Positions 33,201 through 43,381 of a stretch of 64,000 nt of DNA are shown here, one piece after another; the first letter of the stretch is position 1, and each line of letters begins with the position of its first letter. Origin of the DNA: Vesta saturnalis (taxonomy: Eukaryota; Arthropoda; Insecta; Coleoptera; Lampyridae). A program made the translations under genes and the position numbers. The notes under the pieces are model-generated. The model searched no databases. It was not told where the DNA came from and saw nothing but the letters and a program-made list of their open reading frames with translations. The DNA is taken from positions 239,501 through 303,500 of the forward strand of contig JARFJB010001357.1 of assembly GCA_036346205.1 (NCBI GenBank), read 5' to 3'.

Positions 33201-36200
33201 CTGAACTCTTCCAGAATCCGCCAGCAAAAAATTCTCGAAATTGTTAGAGCTTTACTCGTATAGCGAGTACTCTTGTGGAATGTTAATTGCCTCACGAGTT
33301 TCTGGATTTGCCGGTGCTTTGGATGTGTTTATTCTTACTCTCAGAATGGTCCGCATAACATTTGACTTTGGGAGAATTCCATCTACGGCAGCCGGAACAT
33401 TACCTAAAATTCGTCCTCTAATTTATGAAACATTTTCCATCATTGACGTGGCCAGGTGGTCTACGGCGGTATTCATTTGTTGCAAAACATCATTTGCAGC
33501 ATACCCTACTGTCCTGCACGCGTGCAGATTTCGTATTGAATGGAGAGTACCATCCGCATTATTGGTCCATATCCTTCCTTTGCAATTCTCGTGTTTGTGT
33601 TTACAGCGCCAGAATTGGATGTTGTTGGCCTTATTTGTTTTATCCTTGGTATAAAGATATTCATCCCAGGATTTTTTTGTCTGGCCCCTTTGATTGAGCA
33701 CGATTTCCATCTCACTTAACAAAAAAACGAAAATTTGTAAATTTGTTGAAACAGTACTCCAATAAATAAAATTTCTTACCTAATTGGATGAATATAACTT
33801 AAATACAACAACGTTGGCTCAATTATTTCCGTACGAGACAACTCACAAAATAACAAAATCTAACACACTATCACTACTTCAGATATAAATCTGTAATAAT
33901 TTTAACAAAATTGTATTACTTTTCCTAAAAGTGACTAATGATATAATTTCTTAGGAATGTTCGTTTGCATTGTGTAACGAATCTTTTACGTTCTTTGTTC
34001 ATTTAGTTGTAATATATAAGAAAAAAGGGTTTTTGATAATTAATGATTTATAAGTTGTGATAGGCAACTTAATTTGCATTTTGGTGTAACTTAAGTTGCA
34101 TATTTTCTTAAAGGTTTATACTTCCATATCGTGGAATTAAATTTCTGCACATATTTTTCGCGCATCGCGACATCACCTGATAGAATTAGCGTCCTTTTCA
34201 GCATTACTTGATGTATTCTGGTTTGAACAGGAAGCCATCTTTGGTTTCCACCTAAATTTTGTGAAAAGTGCCATTGATTTAATGGTAAGATACATTTAAC
34301 TCGTATTATATTAAAATCTGAAACATTTGCTTTTTGCAGGCACTTTTACACTTTTCCTACTTATACTTTTACTACTTATACTATTTTTACCACTTTTGGC
34401 ATTTTTGATTCTTATGATTACATTTTTGCATATAATTCAGATCTAAATTTAGATCACATTTTTTATTTGAACTTTCAAGAGAATGCAATAGATACTGGAT
34501 TGTTCAAATTTCAATGAAGCAAATTTGTAAGAAGTAATTTCAACTTTGGTATACTTTACAACGTAAAAAATTGAAAATACGATGTATTGCGCAACATTGA
34601 TACGAAGATTACATCATCTTTGGTTAACATTACCGCATTCCTTTTTGATACCAGAGGTTATCAAAAAGTTGTACATAAATTTTTAAACAGGTATTTATAC
34701 TCTAATGATTTCTTAGTATAAGGCTATTTTTAAGATTTATTTTACATAATATCAAATTTAAATGCTTAATAAACGTAGTTTGTATCCTCGGTTTAGTTAT
34801 TTCGAGCATAATCAAAAAAATAACTTGGCGTCCGAGATAATTTTTATTATTGTTGCACTGAAGTTACCATATTGATGTTAGGTGAAAATAACCAAGCAGA
34901 AATTTGTGGTAATTAAGCAAATCAAAAAGCATGAACCGGGCTGCTTTAATCTACCTTCTGAGTCAACGGCATTATTTTTTAATGAATGGTATGTATCTCT
35001 AGTTATTTTAACAATTTGTATAGAGAACGCTTTAAAACATTGATTTACACCTATACTATAATTGTGCGTATAATTGCTTTGCGTATCATGATTACCTTTA
35101 AGTACGGTTTGTAGTCATTATGACCGCACAATTGTTTCCTAATCTGCATGCTTTAGACAAATTTCTAAACATTCATATTAACCGCTAATTAACATTCCAA
35201 GAAGTGAAATAGTTTCCAATAATGATATTTTCAATAACTACCCACTTCCTAGAAGTTTTGCACACGGGGTATTATAATGATGCCAGCAATATAATAATGG
35301 TAGCAAAACTTTGAGAGCGGACCGTCGCTGATTCTCCCATCGCCGAGTTAACCATCGTTGACGTTGACATCGCCGAGTTGACCTGATCCTGCATAATTAT
35401 CATAAAAAAACATGTTATCACTTGCATTCTCCCTAGTGTTTGGATTATATCCGGAAATTTTTTCGAGTCACGAATGTTTTGAAAATTATCCCGAAACGAA
35501 GACGAGGGATAATTTTCTCAAACATTCGTGAACGAGAAGAAATTTCCGGTAATTAATTCAAGCACGTGGGGGTTCAATAAGAAAATATCCCAAGAATTTC
35601 CATTGCTATTGACGACGGGATATTTTCAAAATTATTTAATTTTTTTTTAAATTTCCATTTTGGAAGGTCGTGTGGTGTTTCACACCAGATATTTATTGAT
35701 GCTGCAGCATCCCGATCAAAAATTTTACTTAAAAGTCTCATTTTATATAAGAATAGTTTTTTTACCTAAATACCATTTCTGGTGCCCTAATCAGCTTGAA
35801 ATTTCATATCTAATAGTTTTTCAGTGTTAACAGGTACTTCTATATATCCCAAAAGTTGATGCGGATCTACGATTTTACCATAATAGCCGTATGCCAAATT
35901 TCATAACTACAGGTCAAACGGTCTGACTGCTATCGTGTTTACATGCAGAGACACAGATAGGCACACACACAGACGGCATGCCAAAAATGGTCAAAAAGGA
36001 TTCAAGTGCCCTTGAAGCGTGAAGATCCGTTAAAATCTCGAGGTCGAATTTTTTTATGATCGCAATACCTTCCCTGCGTATAGTATACGGGAATGTAATA
36101 AAAAAATCTGGACTCCACTGTTCCCGTATACATACATATATACAATAAAAGTACTAGCGAATTTATTTACATAATAAAACTCTACGAAGTACGAATAATG

Positions 36201-37185
36201 CAAAAATGAAACTGAAACTTTTTGAGTTCATATTTTATATGTCCCTCAATACCTTTATTCTACTCTAAAACAATAAGTTTCTTAAGGATTTTCACTGTTT
36301 AGGTAATGTCCAATTCTTTGCATTTAAAACAAAGTCAAAATACATTTATCAGTGATATCTAATGTTTAACGCTTGTACAACGTTTTGAAATTAAAAAAAA
36401 ATTTTAACAAAAAAAAAAGTAACTTCCCGGGTGGGGGTTAGAACTCTCATTGATTACATTACCAGTTCGATAATTGGACTGCTGGACCAATAGCTTTATT
36501 TATGTTTAACGTTATTGTTAGCATATTATACATTACTGCAGATTTATAATTTTTACCATTTTTGTCCAATTGATATTTAAGCTAAAACTATGTACCTATC
36601 TGTACGTTTTTCACAATTTACATTGATTCTGCAGCATCCCAATCGAAAATCTTGGTCTTAATTTACATAAAAATAATTGAAATTTCTTGTCTAATAGTTG
36701 TTTAGCATCATCCATGCGTGTGAGAAGTTTCAATTTAGTAGTTCCATCTAAACGACTAGTTTACTTGAAAAATTTCTTCTAATTACAGTGACAAGTGGGT
36801 ACTAAAGTAGTGTTCTCAACATAAAAAACATAATACATTTTAAATTCTTCCAGAAAATAAAGTTTTGAGATGGGGAAGGATTTCGGGACGGTAGGCTCCA
36901 TTTTTTAATTTCGTTCGATTTCGTATATTTCTGTTCTGTACAATTTAGTTGATGGTTTATATTTAGTGAAGATTTTCCATTTTATTTCTTTTTAAATCTT
37001 AACTTAGATATTAAAACTTTATCTTAACTTTATTTATTTATTATTCTAGGGACAAAAGGTTTCTAAATCAAAACGATGAAATGAAGCAAATAATGGAAGC
37101 CGTTAGATCAAGAAACTGTAATTTGCTCTCCTGCAGTACTAATCAAAAAGATAAAAATGGAAAGACAGGGAAAGAAAAGCCGTAA
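21953..37185 (+). CDS. Secreted/membrane-anchored proline-rich protein (three exons, one 13.9-kb intron)
   Basis: Exon 1 21953-22884, exon 2 22931-23113, proposed exon 3 37050-37185. Donors are GTAAGT at 22885 and 23114; acceptors are TTTTTATAG at 22930 and TTATTCTAG at 37049. Phases match at both junctions and the frame ends at TAA 37183-37185, giving 416 residues. A signal peptide (about 1-18, WVYFFIISINA) precedes a Ser/Thr-rich then Pro/Asn-rich low-complexity region (about 20-275) with Gly/Phe-rich stretches. One hydrophobic helix (about 284-305, FLTALIPIGLLISALTPTII) is followed by a helical tail with four cysteines (about 341, 347, 395, 400). The third exon is an inference: it continues an amphipathic helix (EQDKRFLNQ) but lies 13.9 kb away. 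I do not recognise a named family. Cuticle, matrix or gut-lining roles are possible, unproven. Confidence 0.65.
23838..25455. repeat. Large composite inverted repeat (intronic)
   Basis: The left arm 23838-24275 has an inverted copy at 24985-25455, bounded by AAATTATGA(G/T)AGAATTCCGAT. Between them a second inverted pair (24445-24520 and 24675-24770, ACAAAAAAGACGAACTTTACTTCACAAAATT) and a partial extra copy of the outer arm (24775-24985) are nested. A GACGAAGACGGAAAGAAAT phrase appears three times. It looks like a fold-back transposon with a nested partial duplicate. No open frame. Confidence 0.7.
25998..26610 (-). pseudogene. Degenerate coding remnant, family unknown
   Basis: The minus strand reads as protein-like over about 200 codons with few lesions: VPELLETVAKYCILRIVLK (about 26560-26500), then CKIKDPLAEYIGIIEYHG, YMYGHQPIHCINDEDLLAP, and after a one-base shift near 26112 NLRKVVPLLKYTGGKLFDL, ending at TAA near 25998. 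Stops lie near 26480 and 26325. Composition is richer than the surrounding AT-rich sequence. I do not recognise the family; a transposon-encoded protein is likely given the setting. Confidence 0.35.
27205..27490. repeat. Fold-back family, single arm (copy C)
   Basis: Carries the family core TTAGAGGGTGTTCTGATTTGTCACCTTCAAGGCAG, then TTCGTAGTTGGCTTTTAAATACG, and ends with the stem-loop GATAACTGTAATTGTTATCGAAACGTTT. Matches the right arms of copies A and B. No left arm is present. Confidence 0.65.
27614..27690. repeat. (TA)n microsatellite
   Basis: About 36 uninterrupted TA units with a short ACATATAC end. It precedes the repeat unit that starts near 27690. Confidence 0.95.
27690..28480. repeat. 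Dispersed repeat, copy 1, carrying a hairpin insertion
   Basis: Matches 36130-36600 in order: AAAAGTACTAGC, CATTTTCATTCTGCTCTAAAA, AAGTTTCTTAAGGAT, GGTAACGTCCAATT, AAAATACATTT, then after the hairpin GGGCGTTAGAACTCTCCTTC and TAATTTTTACTATTTTTGTTCA. A B-box-like GAGAGTTCTAACCC on the minus strand near 28320 hints at a tRNA-related part. Both copies are flanked by microsatellite or SINE-like units. Confidence 0.6.
27922..28191. mobile_element. Hairpin element with 13-bp flanking duplication
   Basis: A 270-bp insertion flanked by perfect ACATTTCTAAGTA copies (27909-27921 and 28192-28204). Its arms of about 98 bp (about 27955-28052 and 28095-28190) are inverted copies, each containing the CTGANGA A GATAAC TGTAAGT GTTATC GAAACGTTT stem-loop. 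The related repeat at 36.1-36.6 kb lacks it, which acts as an empty-site comparison. It has no coding capacity, so it is non-autonomous. Confidence 0.7.
28474..28533. repeat. (TA)n microsatellite
   Basis: About 30 TA units, about 100 bp before the TG-rich array. Confidence 0.95.
28640..30217 (+). repeat. 1.6-kb TG-rich microsatellite in compositional blocks
   Basis: The first block (about 28640-29140) is mostly TGTGTGTT, the second (about 29150-29300) switches to TGTGTGTC, then pure TG runs alternate with TGTGTGTC, and about 29670-30120 is an almost perfect TGTGTGTC octamer array. It ends in pure TG. An 8-bp unit without stop codons leaves long open frames in all frames of both strands. These repeat Cys/Val/Leu/Ser or Thr/His/Gln motifs and are artefacts of the repeat, not genes. 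Confidence 0.95.
30376..32535 (+). mobile_element. mariner-like element with long inverted arms
   Basis: Inverted arms of roughly 240-310 bp (30376-30625 and 32217-32535) flank a transposase remnant. Shared phrases include ATATCAGACAGAGATTAATA at the outer ends, TTTTTCTTTTTTCGTAATTCCTTCATTTATT, GAATTCTATTA and ATTCGACGTTTCG at the inner edge. On the right a CAGCGTGCCC end next to TA resembles a classic mariner terminus; its left counterpart is missing. It lies in the 13.9-kb intron. Confidence 0.75.
30964..31997 (+). pseudogene. mariner/Tc3-like transposase, broken
   Basis: An N-terminal HTH-type region runs 30964-31300 (STRQIEHRTGIANSTAQFIL). DDE-domain blocks follow: FKIIWSDES (Asp at 31422), HRFGFNMWMCILG, YHNNLNAERYLNLL, WFQQDGAPAH (Asp at 31692), and SPDLSPLDFFLWGYLK (Asp at 31803). 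All three catalytic aspartates remain, with 36 codons between the second and third. Stops at 31065 (TAA), 31393, 31434, 31725, about 31758, 31785 and others break the frame. Terminal TAA is near 31995. Confidence 0.85.
32600..32770 (-). repeat. Hairpin-family arm
   Basis: Near-identical to one arm of the 27922-28191 hairpin: GGTTTTTTTAATGGTGTATTTTAAATTATACAAT, then the stem-loop complement AAACGTTTCGATTACACTTACAGTTATCTTCATCAG. The second arm is not present. Confidence 0.7.
32870..33722 (-). pseudogene. FLYWCH-MULE type transposase remnant
   Basis: One minus-strand frame starting at 33722. A FLYWCH-like zinc-binding domain occupies about 33600-33530 (FWRCKHKHENCKGRIWT ... HSIRNLHACRT, with Cys/His ligands). 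A linker follows, then the MULE transposase core at 33140-33000 (KELFVDGTFLLCPPLFAQRF, with DGTF holding the first catalytic Asp, and PMEYIYLKLFNMI). In-frame stops occur at 33423-33425 and near 33246; beyond about 32990 the frame decays. Similar FLYWCH-plus-MULE genes are multicopy in insects. The rest of the catalytic core is missing, so it is truncated. Confidence 0.75.
34040..34480. repeat. Dispersed repeat, copy 1 (inverse copy at 59.4-59.9 kb)
   Basis: Shares, in inverse orientation, TAGGCAACTTAATTTGCATAT, ATAGAATTAG near a CGC-rich stretch, and AACATTTGCTTTTTGCAGGCACTTTTAC with 59380-59880. No coding capacity. Confidence 0.5.
35451..35549. repeat. Strong hairpin, 43-bp arms
   Basis: CCGGAAATTT...CACGAATGTTTTGAAAATTATCCC at 35451-35492 pairs with its inverse at 35506-35549, with a 13-bp loop GAAACGAAGACGA. 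A partial echo (GACGACGGGATATTTTCAAAATT) follows at about 35610-35632. A small palindromic element or recombination relic. Confidence 0.65.
35665..36112 (+). mobile_element. SINE-like unit containing a CA tract
   Basis: Starts GGAAGGTCGTGTGGTGTTTCACACCAGATATTTATTGAT, includes ACACAGATAGGCACACACACAGACGG, then CATGCCAAAAATGGTCAAAAAGGATTCAAGTGCC, AAATCTCGAGGTCGAATTTTTT and ends CTTCCCTGCGTATAGTATACGGGA(A). The 3' portion matches 56357-56480 and the 5' portion matches 41745-41790. Non-coding, dispersed. Superfamily not certain. Confidence 0.6.
36120..36720. repeat. Dispersed repeat, copy 2 (lacks the hairpin insertion)
   Basis: Corresponds to 27690-28480 without the 270-bp hairpin. It includes AAAAGTACTAGCGAATTTA, GTTTCTTAAGGATTTTCACTG and GGGGGTTAGAACTCTCATTGATTACATTA (minus-strand tRNA-like B-box). 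At 36610-36700 it adds TGATTCTGCAGCATCCCAATCGAAAAT, a direct repeat of 35698-35790. Confidence 0.55.
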
Positions 37186-39220
37186 CTTAATAACGTTAAA
37201 TGCAAGTTGTAATGTGTTTTTATATTTATAGTGGTGCAATTTTCATTTGGAATGTTTTAGACTGATTTGGGAAATTGGTAATTTATGCATTATATGTTTA
37301 CTAGTCCTTTTTTTTGTAGATATTGATGTAGAAAAAAACTGGATGGTAGAAAATGCAATTTTAAACAATTTTTAAAAATAGTTATTGTATTTTCTATCTA
37401 ATCATTAGAATAGGTATTATAATTTTACATTGTAAAAACATTATACTAGCTATCCATAAAATATTGCTCAATATAAGTACTATAAAGCATCACTTGTATA
37501 AAAAGTGAGTAATAGAACGACTCTTTCGTACTACTTAAAAATTTATTCATATATCGTATTTTGATTACGTTTTGTAAATAGTTGTGATGTAGAGGTTGCA
37601 ACTATTCTCATGTCTGTCATCGTAATAATTACACTGGCAAAGCTTGGTCTACGCAGCTTTATTTCCAGAAGTGTTTACGTAAATAACGCGTGTAATTTGT
37701 TTCGACCGACATGTAGAACGGTTATTTACTTGATAAATTCTTAACCAAAAAATGTATTATCCATTCTTGAACCTTTTTGAAATCTAGTTTTTGTTGGCGT
37801 ACCTTACTAAAAAGGAATTGAAAGTGTTACTTTAGTTATTTGGCGTGGGTTTATGACTTCTTCTTTGATGTTAAGACGTTGTCGGTTAGTAAATGATCTT
37901 GTTTACTATTACACGATTAAATCCCTCTAGGCGTCGTGAAGGCTTATCAAGGTAAGATAACTGCAGGGAAATGGACGCGTTTGATATAACACATAAATTG
38001 GTTGAAATTTGGGTTCAAACACCTTACATTTACTATAAAACAATAAATAGCAGTATTCAATTCAGGAAAAGATAGTCTCTAGGCGCTACCACAATATTAA
38101 ATTTGACTAAAATAAATAGTCCTAGGCGAGTTGTTAACGCAAGCCTAGCTGACTGAGGAATATAGAATTGTAGCCTACTCGCAAAAATCATACACAATTC
38201 AAGTTCAAACATTAAATTCGTACAACACGCTTTCACTTTAAAAGAGCACGTTAAATTTCGTAAATATATCTTCATCCCAAAACAACAAACACATACAGGT
38301 ACCATATATTATATCGTGTATCTTATCTAATACTGTTTGCAATTTTTATAATTAAACTGTATTTAAAAGTTCGAAAGTATGAATTGCTGTGATTCAAATC
38401 TGAAACTTTTGCTTAATAAATAAGTCATAACTAGTATTGTGTACTCAATGATTCTAATGAATGCAAAGTAGTTACATTTTGTAATCGATCTGACTCAAAA
38501 TAAGCAATTTTTAGATCAATCATATACCAAAAATGTCAAAATTTTTATTATTTTAAACGGTGTAATCTTTAATGCAACTTCACACATCAAAGTAAACGAT
38601 GACACCTTAGAATATAATATTGGAACTTTAGAACTTTAAACTGTTAAGGATCACAATTTAAACGAAACAATAACTTTAGTCGCACGCTATTAACCGAATT
38701 TTGCAAAAATATACACATTCATTGCTTCCGTGAAGCGACACATACAAAAAGCAATCCTTGTATATTAAATGCCTACTAAATACTATCGTCTACACATATA
38801 ATAACAAGTAATCAAGATTGATTATCTTTAACTCCTAAATGAAATTTACAATATAAACAATGAGATATCTAATGATAACCAAACAATCATCACTCAAATA
38901 CCTAAAATTATTCTTACACACAATTCCTGAAGTCCTTTATCAGATGTAATGTCCCATCGACTGAGGTTGATTTGCTTTAATTAATACTGAGTATATATGA
39001 ACACTCACACTACTAATAAATGGTCTTTAACGTGATTTCAACACAGGCCGTCGCACTACACGCTAATTTAAATTTCCGTTTTCATTCACACCTTTAAACG
39101 CGTGTAAAAAAGGGCAATTTGGTTTACTGAATTCCCTTTTAATTCTCAACGGTCCATAAACGGTCGACTAAGTGCTGTTAATAAATGCACATATATTTAC
39201 GTCAGTATTATTAATGTTGA
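37186..39220. other. 3' flank of the secreted-protein gene; no gene recognised
   Basis: AT-rich sequence. It presumably holds the 3' UTR of the gene ending at 37185, but no convincing poly(A) signal was singled out. The open frame at 38305-38057 has no recognisable domain. Confidence 0.4.
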
Positions 39221-39468
39221 ATACTGTCTAATTTACAATACTTAACACCTTGAGTTGTACAAAGGATCACTTTAAAAGTTTCGCTTCGATTGCGTGGGTT
39301 TTATACACAATACTTTTTAACTCAATGATTGCTGTTTATTACAAATACTGTCTAATTTACAATACTTAACAACTTCAGTTATACAAAGGATCACTTTAAA
39401 AGTTTCTTTTCGATTGCGTGGGTTTTATACACAATAGTTTTTAACTCCATGATTGCTGTTTATTACAA
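39221..39468. repeat. 124-bp tandem duplication
   Basis: 39221-39344 and 39345-39468 are near-identical (ATACTGTCTAATTTACAATACTTAAC ... CGATTGCGTGGGTTTTATACACAATA ... GATTGCTGTTTATTACAA). Non-coding. Confidence 0.85.
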
Positions 39469-40540
39469 ATCTGTTTAAATACTTCTTAAATTTTTGGAAA
39501 AGTTTTATAACAATTTCCAACTGACATTAATTTCTTTTATTTGTAAACTTTTAAATACCCTAGAATGGTTTTTTGCAGAAGGTAATATATACTGCGGCAC
39601 TGATTGTTTACGAAATAAAAATTAGCATAATTCGTAATGCTTTGTCAAAATACTCGAGTGCCTTCTCTAAGTATAATTCTGAGCACGAGTGTCTGTCTTC
39701 TACCCTGTCACTCTCCTCAGTAAAAATCCGGGCATCCATTTTGCAAAAGCTCATCGTAATTATCCCACTAAAATCAAAACAACATATCCCAAAAGTTTCA
39801 CTACCACATGTCTTTCCCGGCACATAAGTTAGAAAAAAGGACCTTAAGCGAACCAACGCAACCGATACTTTAAATCTTCCCCGTCCTGAAATTTTTACAA
39901 AAACGTAATAATTCATCGAAACATTCAAATTTCGCGTTCATACTCACTCCACACCGCATTCAGGCCTAGATTCACCTTTTTATAAAAATCTCACATATGT
40001 GCGACAAATGCTTCCGCAAAATTCAGTAAATTTCAACACCATTTGTCCTTGAGCCTACATAAAATTTTCCATTGTGCAATACCATGTCATTTATACCAGC
40101 AAAAATATACATACACATTCTTCCTCTACACTTTAATATAACATCAGCATATCATAAATTCACACGCCAACCACTTACAGTTATTATAAAGATTGTTTTC
40201 CTTAAAATACAGCAGCCAAACACATTAGTATTCATTATCGCCTCAATAGGGGCGTTACTAAAACATTATTTCTCATTCAAATTTAATCCTTCCAAGTGAT
40301 AAATATTTATACAACATTTAAATATGCTTTTACATAATGCTCAACGCTTTATTTTCTCGTGCAAACTCATGTTCATACTTGATCAAATATACTGCATATA
40401 CCCAGTGCGTCAAAACAATCTCACAATGAAACTAAATGTTCGTAAAACTAAAGTCTCCCCGAGGGAAGTCTTGAAACGTCATGTAAAAACATATCTGAAT
40501 AAATTACAAAATAGTCCTGAATAATTCATTCCTAAAAGTA
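39469..40540. other. No gene recognised
   Basis: AT-rich DNA with short open frames on both strands (such as 39928-39608 and 39573-39827). None shows a family motif, codon pattern or splice context I can support. Confidence 0.4.
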
Positions 40541-40551
40541 ACTGATAAATT

Positions 40552-41212
40552 ACATAGAATCGTTGACAAAAATAATTCAGAAAAATAATCGGACACGTTG
40601 ATTTTTATGTTTAAACCACCATTAGAGTATGCAATTTTTAACTCCTCCCATTCCTCCACCTCTAAGAGGTAGCAACCCCAATCAAATGGTAAAGTACTCT
40701 TTGTAGTACATTGAAAGAAATTTTTATACCGAATACAATAAAAAAAATTCTTAAAACCAGTTGATAAAGAAGATTTTTATCAAAATGTATTCAAATAAGA
40801 CTGCCAATATTCCAGCAGGCGTTATTGAACTGGACATAGCAATGTCGTAGAAACAATTGCAACTTCTCTATTACTGTGAAAGACAATTTAGTGTATTTAG
40901 AACTTTTATTATTTAATAATTTTTTATTGTCACTTTTTATAAATTTACTTAAATTTTGTGGTTTTGTTAATTTCTCGTCTGAATATATTTGGCAAAAATC
41001 TCCATTATTTATGAATAGATTTTTTGTTGTACTCAGTATATAAAAATTTATCAATCGAGGCATGTTTGGCCATTTGAATTTTTAAAACTGGGGTTGCGAC
41101 TCCTTAGGAGTTAAAGATTGGGATTAAAAAATTACATACTCGAATGACAATCAAAAAAATCGACGTGCCCAAGAATTTTTCGGAAATATGTTTGTCAACG
41201 ATTTTATAGAAT
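40552..41212. mobile_element. Non-autonomous element with about 140-bp inverted ends
   Basis: 40552-40690 is repeated inversely at 41062-41212. Shared phrases are AATCGTTGACAAA at the outer ends, GACACGTTGATTTTT/AAAAATCGACGTGCCC, GAGTATGTAATTTTT and AGTTGCAACCCCA. The interior of about 370 bp is AT-rich and non-coding. No target duplication was resolved. Confidence 0.65.
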
Positions 41213-41519
41213 TCTACTATTGGGAAGCACTGTATGTATTATACCTTAATGAAAAAAGTACTAGTGTTGTAAAAAAATAAGAGCCCAACTTAATTTAATT
41301 GTATTAGTTTAAAATGCAGTCATTCAAGTTTTTGAAAGTTTAATATTTCAGAAATCGCAAATCCTATAAAAATTATACAGGATTACTAAACTATGTGAAA
41401 TATTACAACAAATCGTTTAGTGAAGATCAACAATCAAAAAGGACCAAAAAAGTTCTAGGTTATTATCCAAATAAAGCGCGACTCAAAATTAAATGTAAAC
41501 GTAAATATAAATATTATTG

Positions 41520-41790
41520 ATTTTATTAAATACATAAATAAAAAGTTTACATCGAGTATATATGTACCCACGACATGTACTTTGCTAGAGTACCGCTCTA
41601 ACCAACTGAGCAACTGAGACACGTGCATCCGCGTGTACGTGTGCGTGTGTGTGTGCGTGTGCGTGTGCGTGTACATGTACGTATGCGCGCGCGCGTGTGT
41701 GTGTGTGTGTGCATCTGCGTAAGCGTGTGCGTGTGCATGATGGGAAGGTCGTGCGTTGTTCAATACCAGATATTTGAATAATTTTTATTG
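41520..41790 (-). repeat. tRNA-like unit, GT/GC microsatellite and SINE-like 5' segment
   Basis: On the minus strand, TTGGTTAGAGCGGTACTCTAGCAAAGTACATG (about 41603-41572) is the tRNA-like head seen at 20.8, 21.1 and 56.6 kb, with the same flank TTTTATTAAATACATAAATAAAAAG. A mixed GTGCGT/GT tract (41630-41735) follows. Then GGAAGGTCGTGCGTTGTTCAATACCAGATATTTGAA (41745-41780) matches 35668-35705. Confidence 0.6.
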
Positions 41791-42439
41791 ATTTTGTTTG
41801 CATTAAACGGCTAAAATTATTTCGATGGTATTTTACGTTGTAGGCCAGTCATGTAGTGCAATAAAGACACAAACTAACGGCTAGTTCTGATTTTATAGTA
41901 TGTTGTTAGGACCACTATTAGTAGTGTATATGCAAGTTTGCAGCTTCGAAAGACCTGTGCTAACTTCGCAGCACTCGAAAAACCGCGTGAGTTTTGCATT
42001 TTTTTGGAATTTTTACTATAACTCCTAAACTACGCTTTTTTAAGAAATCTTGATATTTACGTCTTTAAAGTAGATTACATTTGCTAAAATTTTAAACCAG
42101 AACCAACTCTGTTGATATAATACTTACCAAGATACAGCCCTTCAAAAATTGGTAATTTTTTCCAAAAAAGTGAAATGTTAATAGTTGTTCAACCATCAAC
42201 CCCGAAATCGCAAAAAATACTCATTTTATGGGTAAAGTCATACGGAAAGATGTAGCGAATGTAATTAGTTTTCATTTCAGCACGAAAGGACGTCTGTAGG
42301 TCCAATAGTTTCCTCACAATGTTAATAAATAAAAAAAAAATGGGAAAATTGCATTTTGCGCAAACTTGCTCTGTTGAGTTCTCACGACGGTTTGAGGGTA
42401 GTTTGAAAGGAAAACCCTTTCTTGCACCCGCATGATAGA

Positions 42440-42873
42440 AATTTCACAAGGGAAGGGGGTGCCACTTCGTGTAATCATTATTATTATTAGAATGAGCCCC
42501 TGATCTGCTTTCTTCATCGAGTGGCGTCCTTTTCCACCCCCAATTACATATGAACTTGGTGGTAAGTTCGGTAGGAGTAGAACGTTGCAACATCTTCCGT
42601 TGGAGGTAAACGTGCGAGGTCAACCGTAGTGGAGGCGGTTGTTTTCACAAAACAATTATAGCGCAGGTTCTGGAGGGTATCCTCAGTGTAGTCTCCCCCA
42701 CACAGAGCTACTAGACACTTTGCTCCTGCATCTATGGCTTGGTGGGTTGAAGTAGGTTGGAGTGTATTACTGGATGGCGCTCCATAGTTTAATCTTCTCA
42801 TACCCGAAAAGGGCAGTGGTGGTGTCGCACTCAGTGAAGGTGTGGAGAAAATCAATACAATAAAACAAACCAT
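42440..42873 (-). pseudogene. C-terminal fragment of the PIN-like uncharacterised family
   Basis: The open frame 42873-42544 contains AKCLVALCGGDYTEDTLQNL, RYNCF, then LARLPPTEDVATFYSYRTYH and QVHM. After a one-base shift near 42545 it goes on as WGWKRTPLDEESRSGAHSNN and TKWHP. The LPPT ... YHQV ... WGW order is the same as in the last third of the 14.6-16.7 kb pseudogene (ALRQH ... YQVGHLWG ... DWGW). It lies between the inverted arms of the 41843-46216 element. Function unknown; the N-terminal DTD/GCD part is absent here. Confidence 0.65.
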
Positions 42874-43381
42874 GGATACTATGCTCTGTAGGAGTTTATT
42901 ATGGTAGCCTAGCTTGGTAGCGAAATGTAACTAAAGCATCGGCAGTGTAACTTTTAAAATTCACAGAAAATATAAATGCAAAGAGAAAAGTCATGTTATT
43001 GGTAAGAAACTGTCCACAAAAAAAAAATTACCGGTTTTTCAACGAATTGTCAATTTTTTTTACAAATATTGCATTTTATGGCTAAACAACTGGTTTCTGG
43101 ACGCCATTTTCCAATAAGATGGTCATAGCACAAGTTTTCTTTTGACGACTTTCAGTATGTTATTCCGGAAGTATAATTCAATATACAAATCCTATGATTA
43201 TATGAGTTTTTTAAGGTAATGGAGCACTTTTGGTCTCTAGTGTACACTATTAGTCGAATAACCTTCAAACCGCCGTGAGCAAGAGAACAAACTTGCGAAA
43301 AATGCAGTTTTCCCTTTTTTTTTTAAATTTGTTAGCGTTGTGAGGAAACTATGGGGCCTACAGACGTCGTTCTGTGCTTAA

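Noticed and set aside
39573..39928. Open frames of 84-106 codons on both strands
   Set aside because: Mutually overlapping frames on opposite strands, no motif, no splice context; likely chance.
41455..41803. Minus-strand Thr/His-rich frames
   Set aside because: Read-through of the GT/GC microsatellite and the tRNA-like SINE unit.
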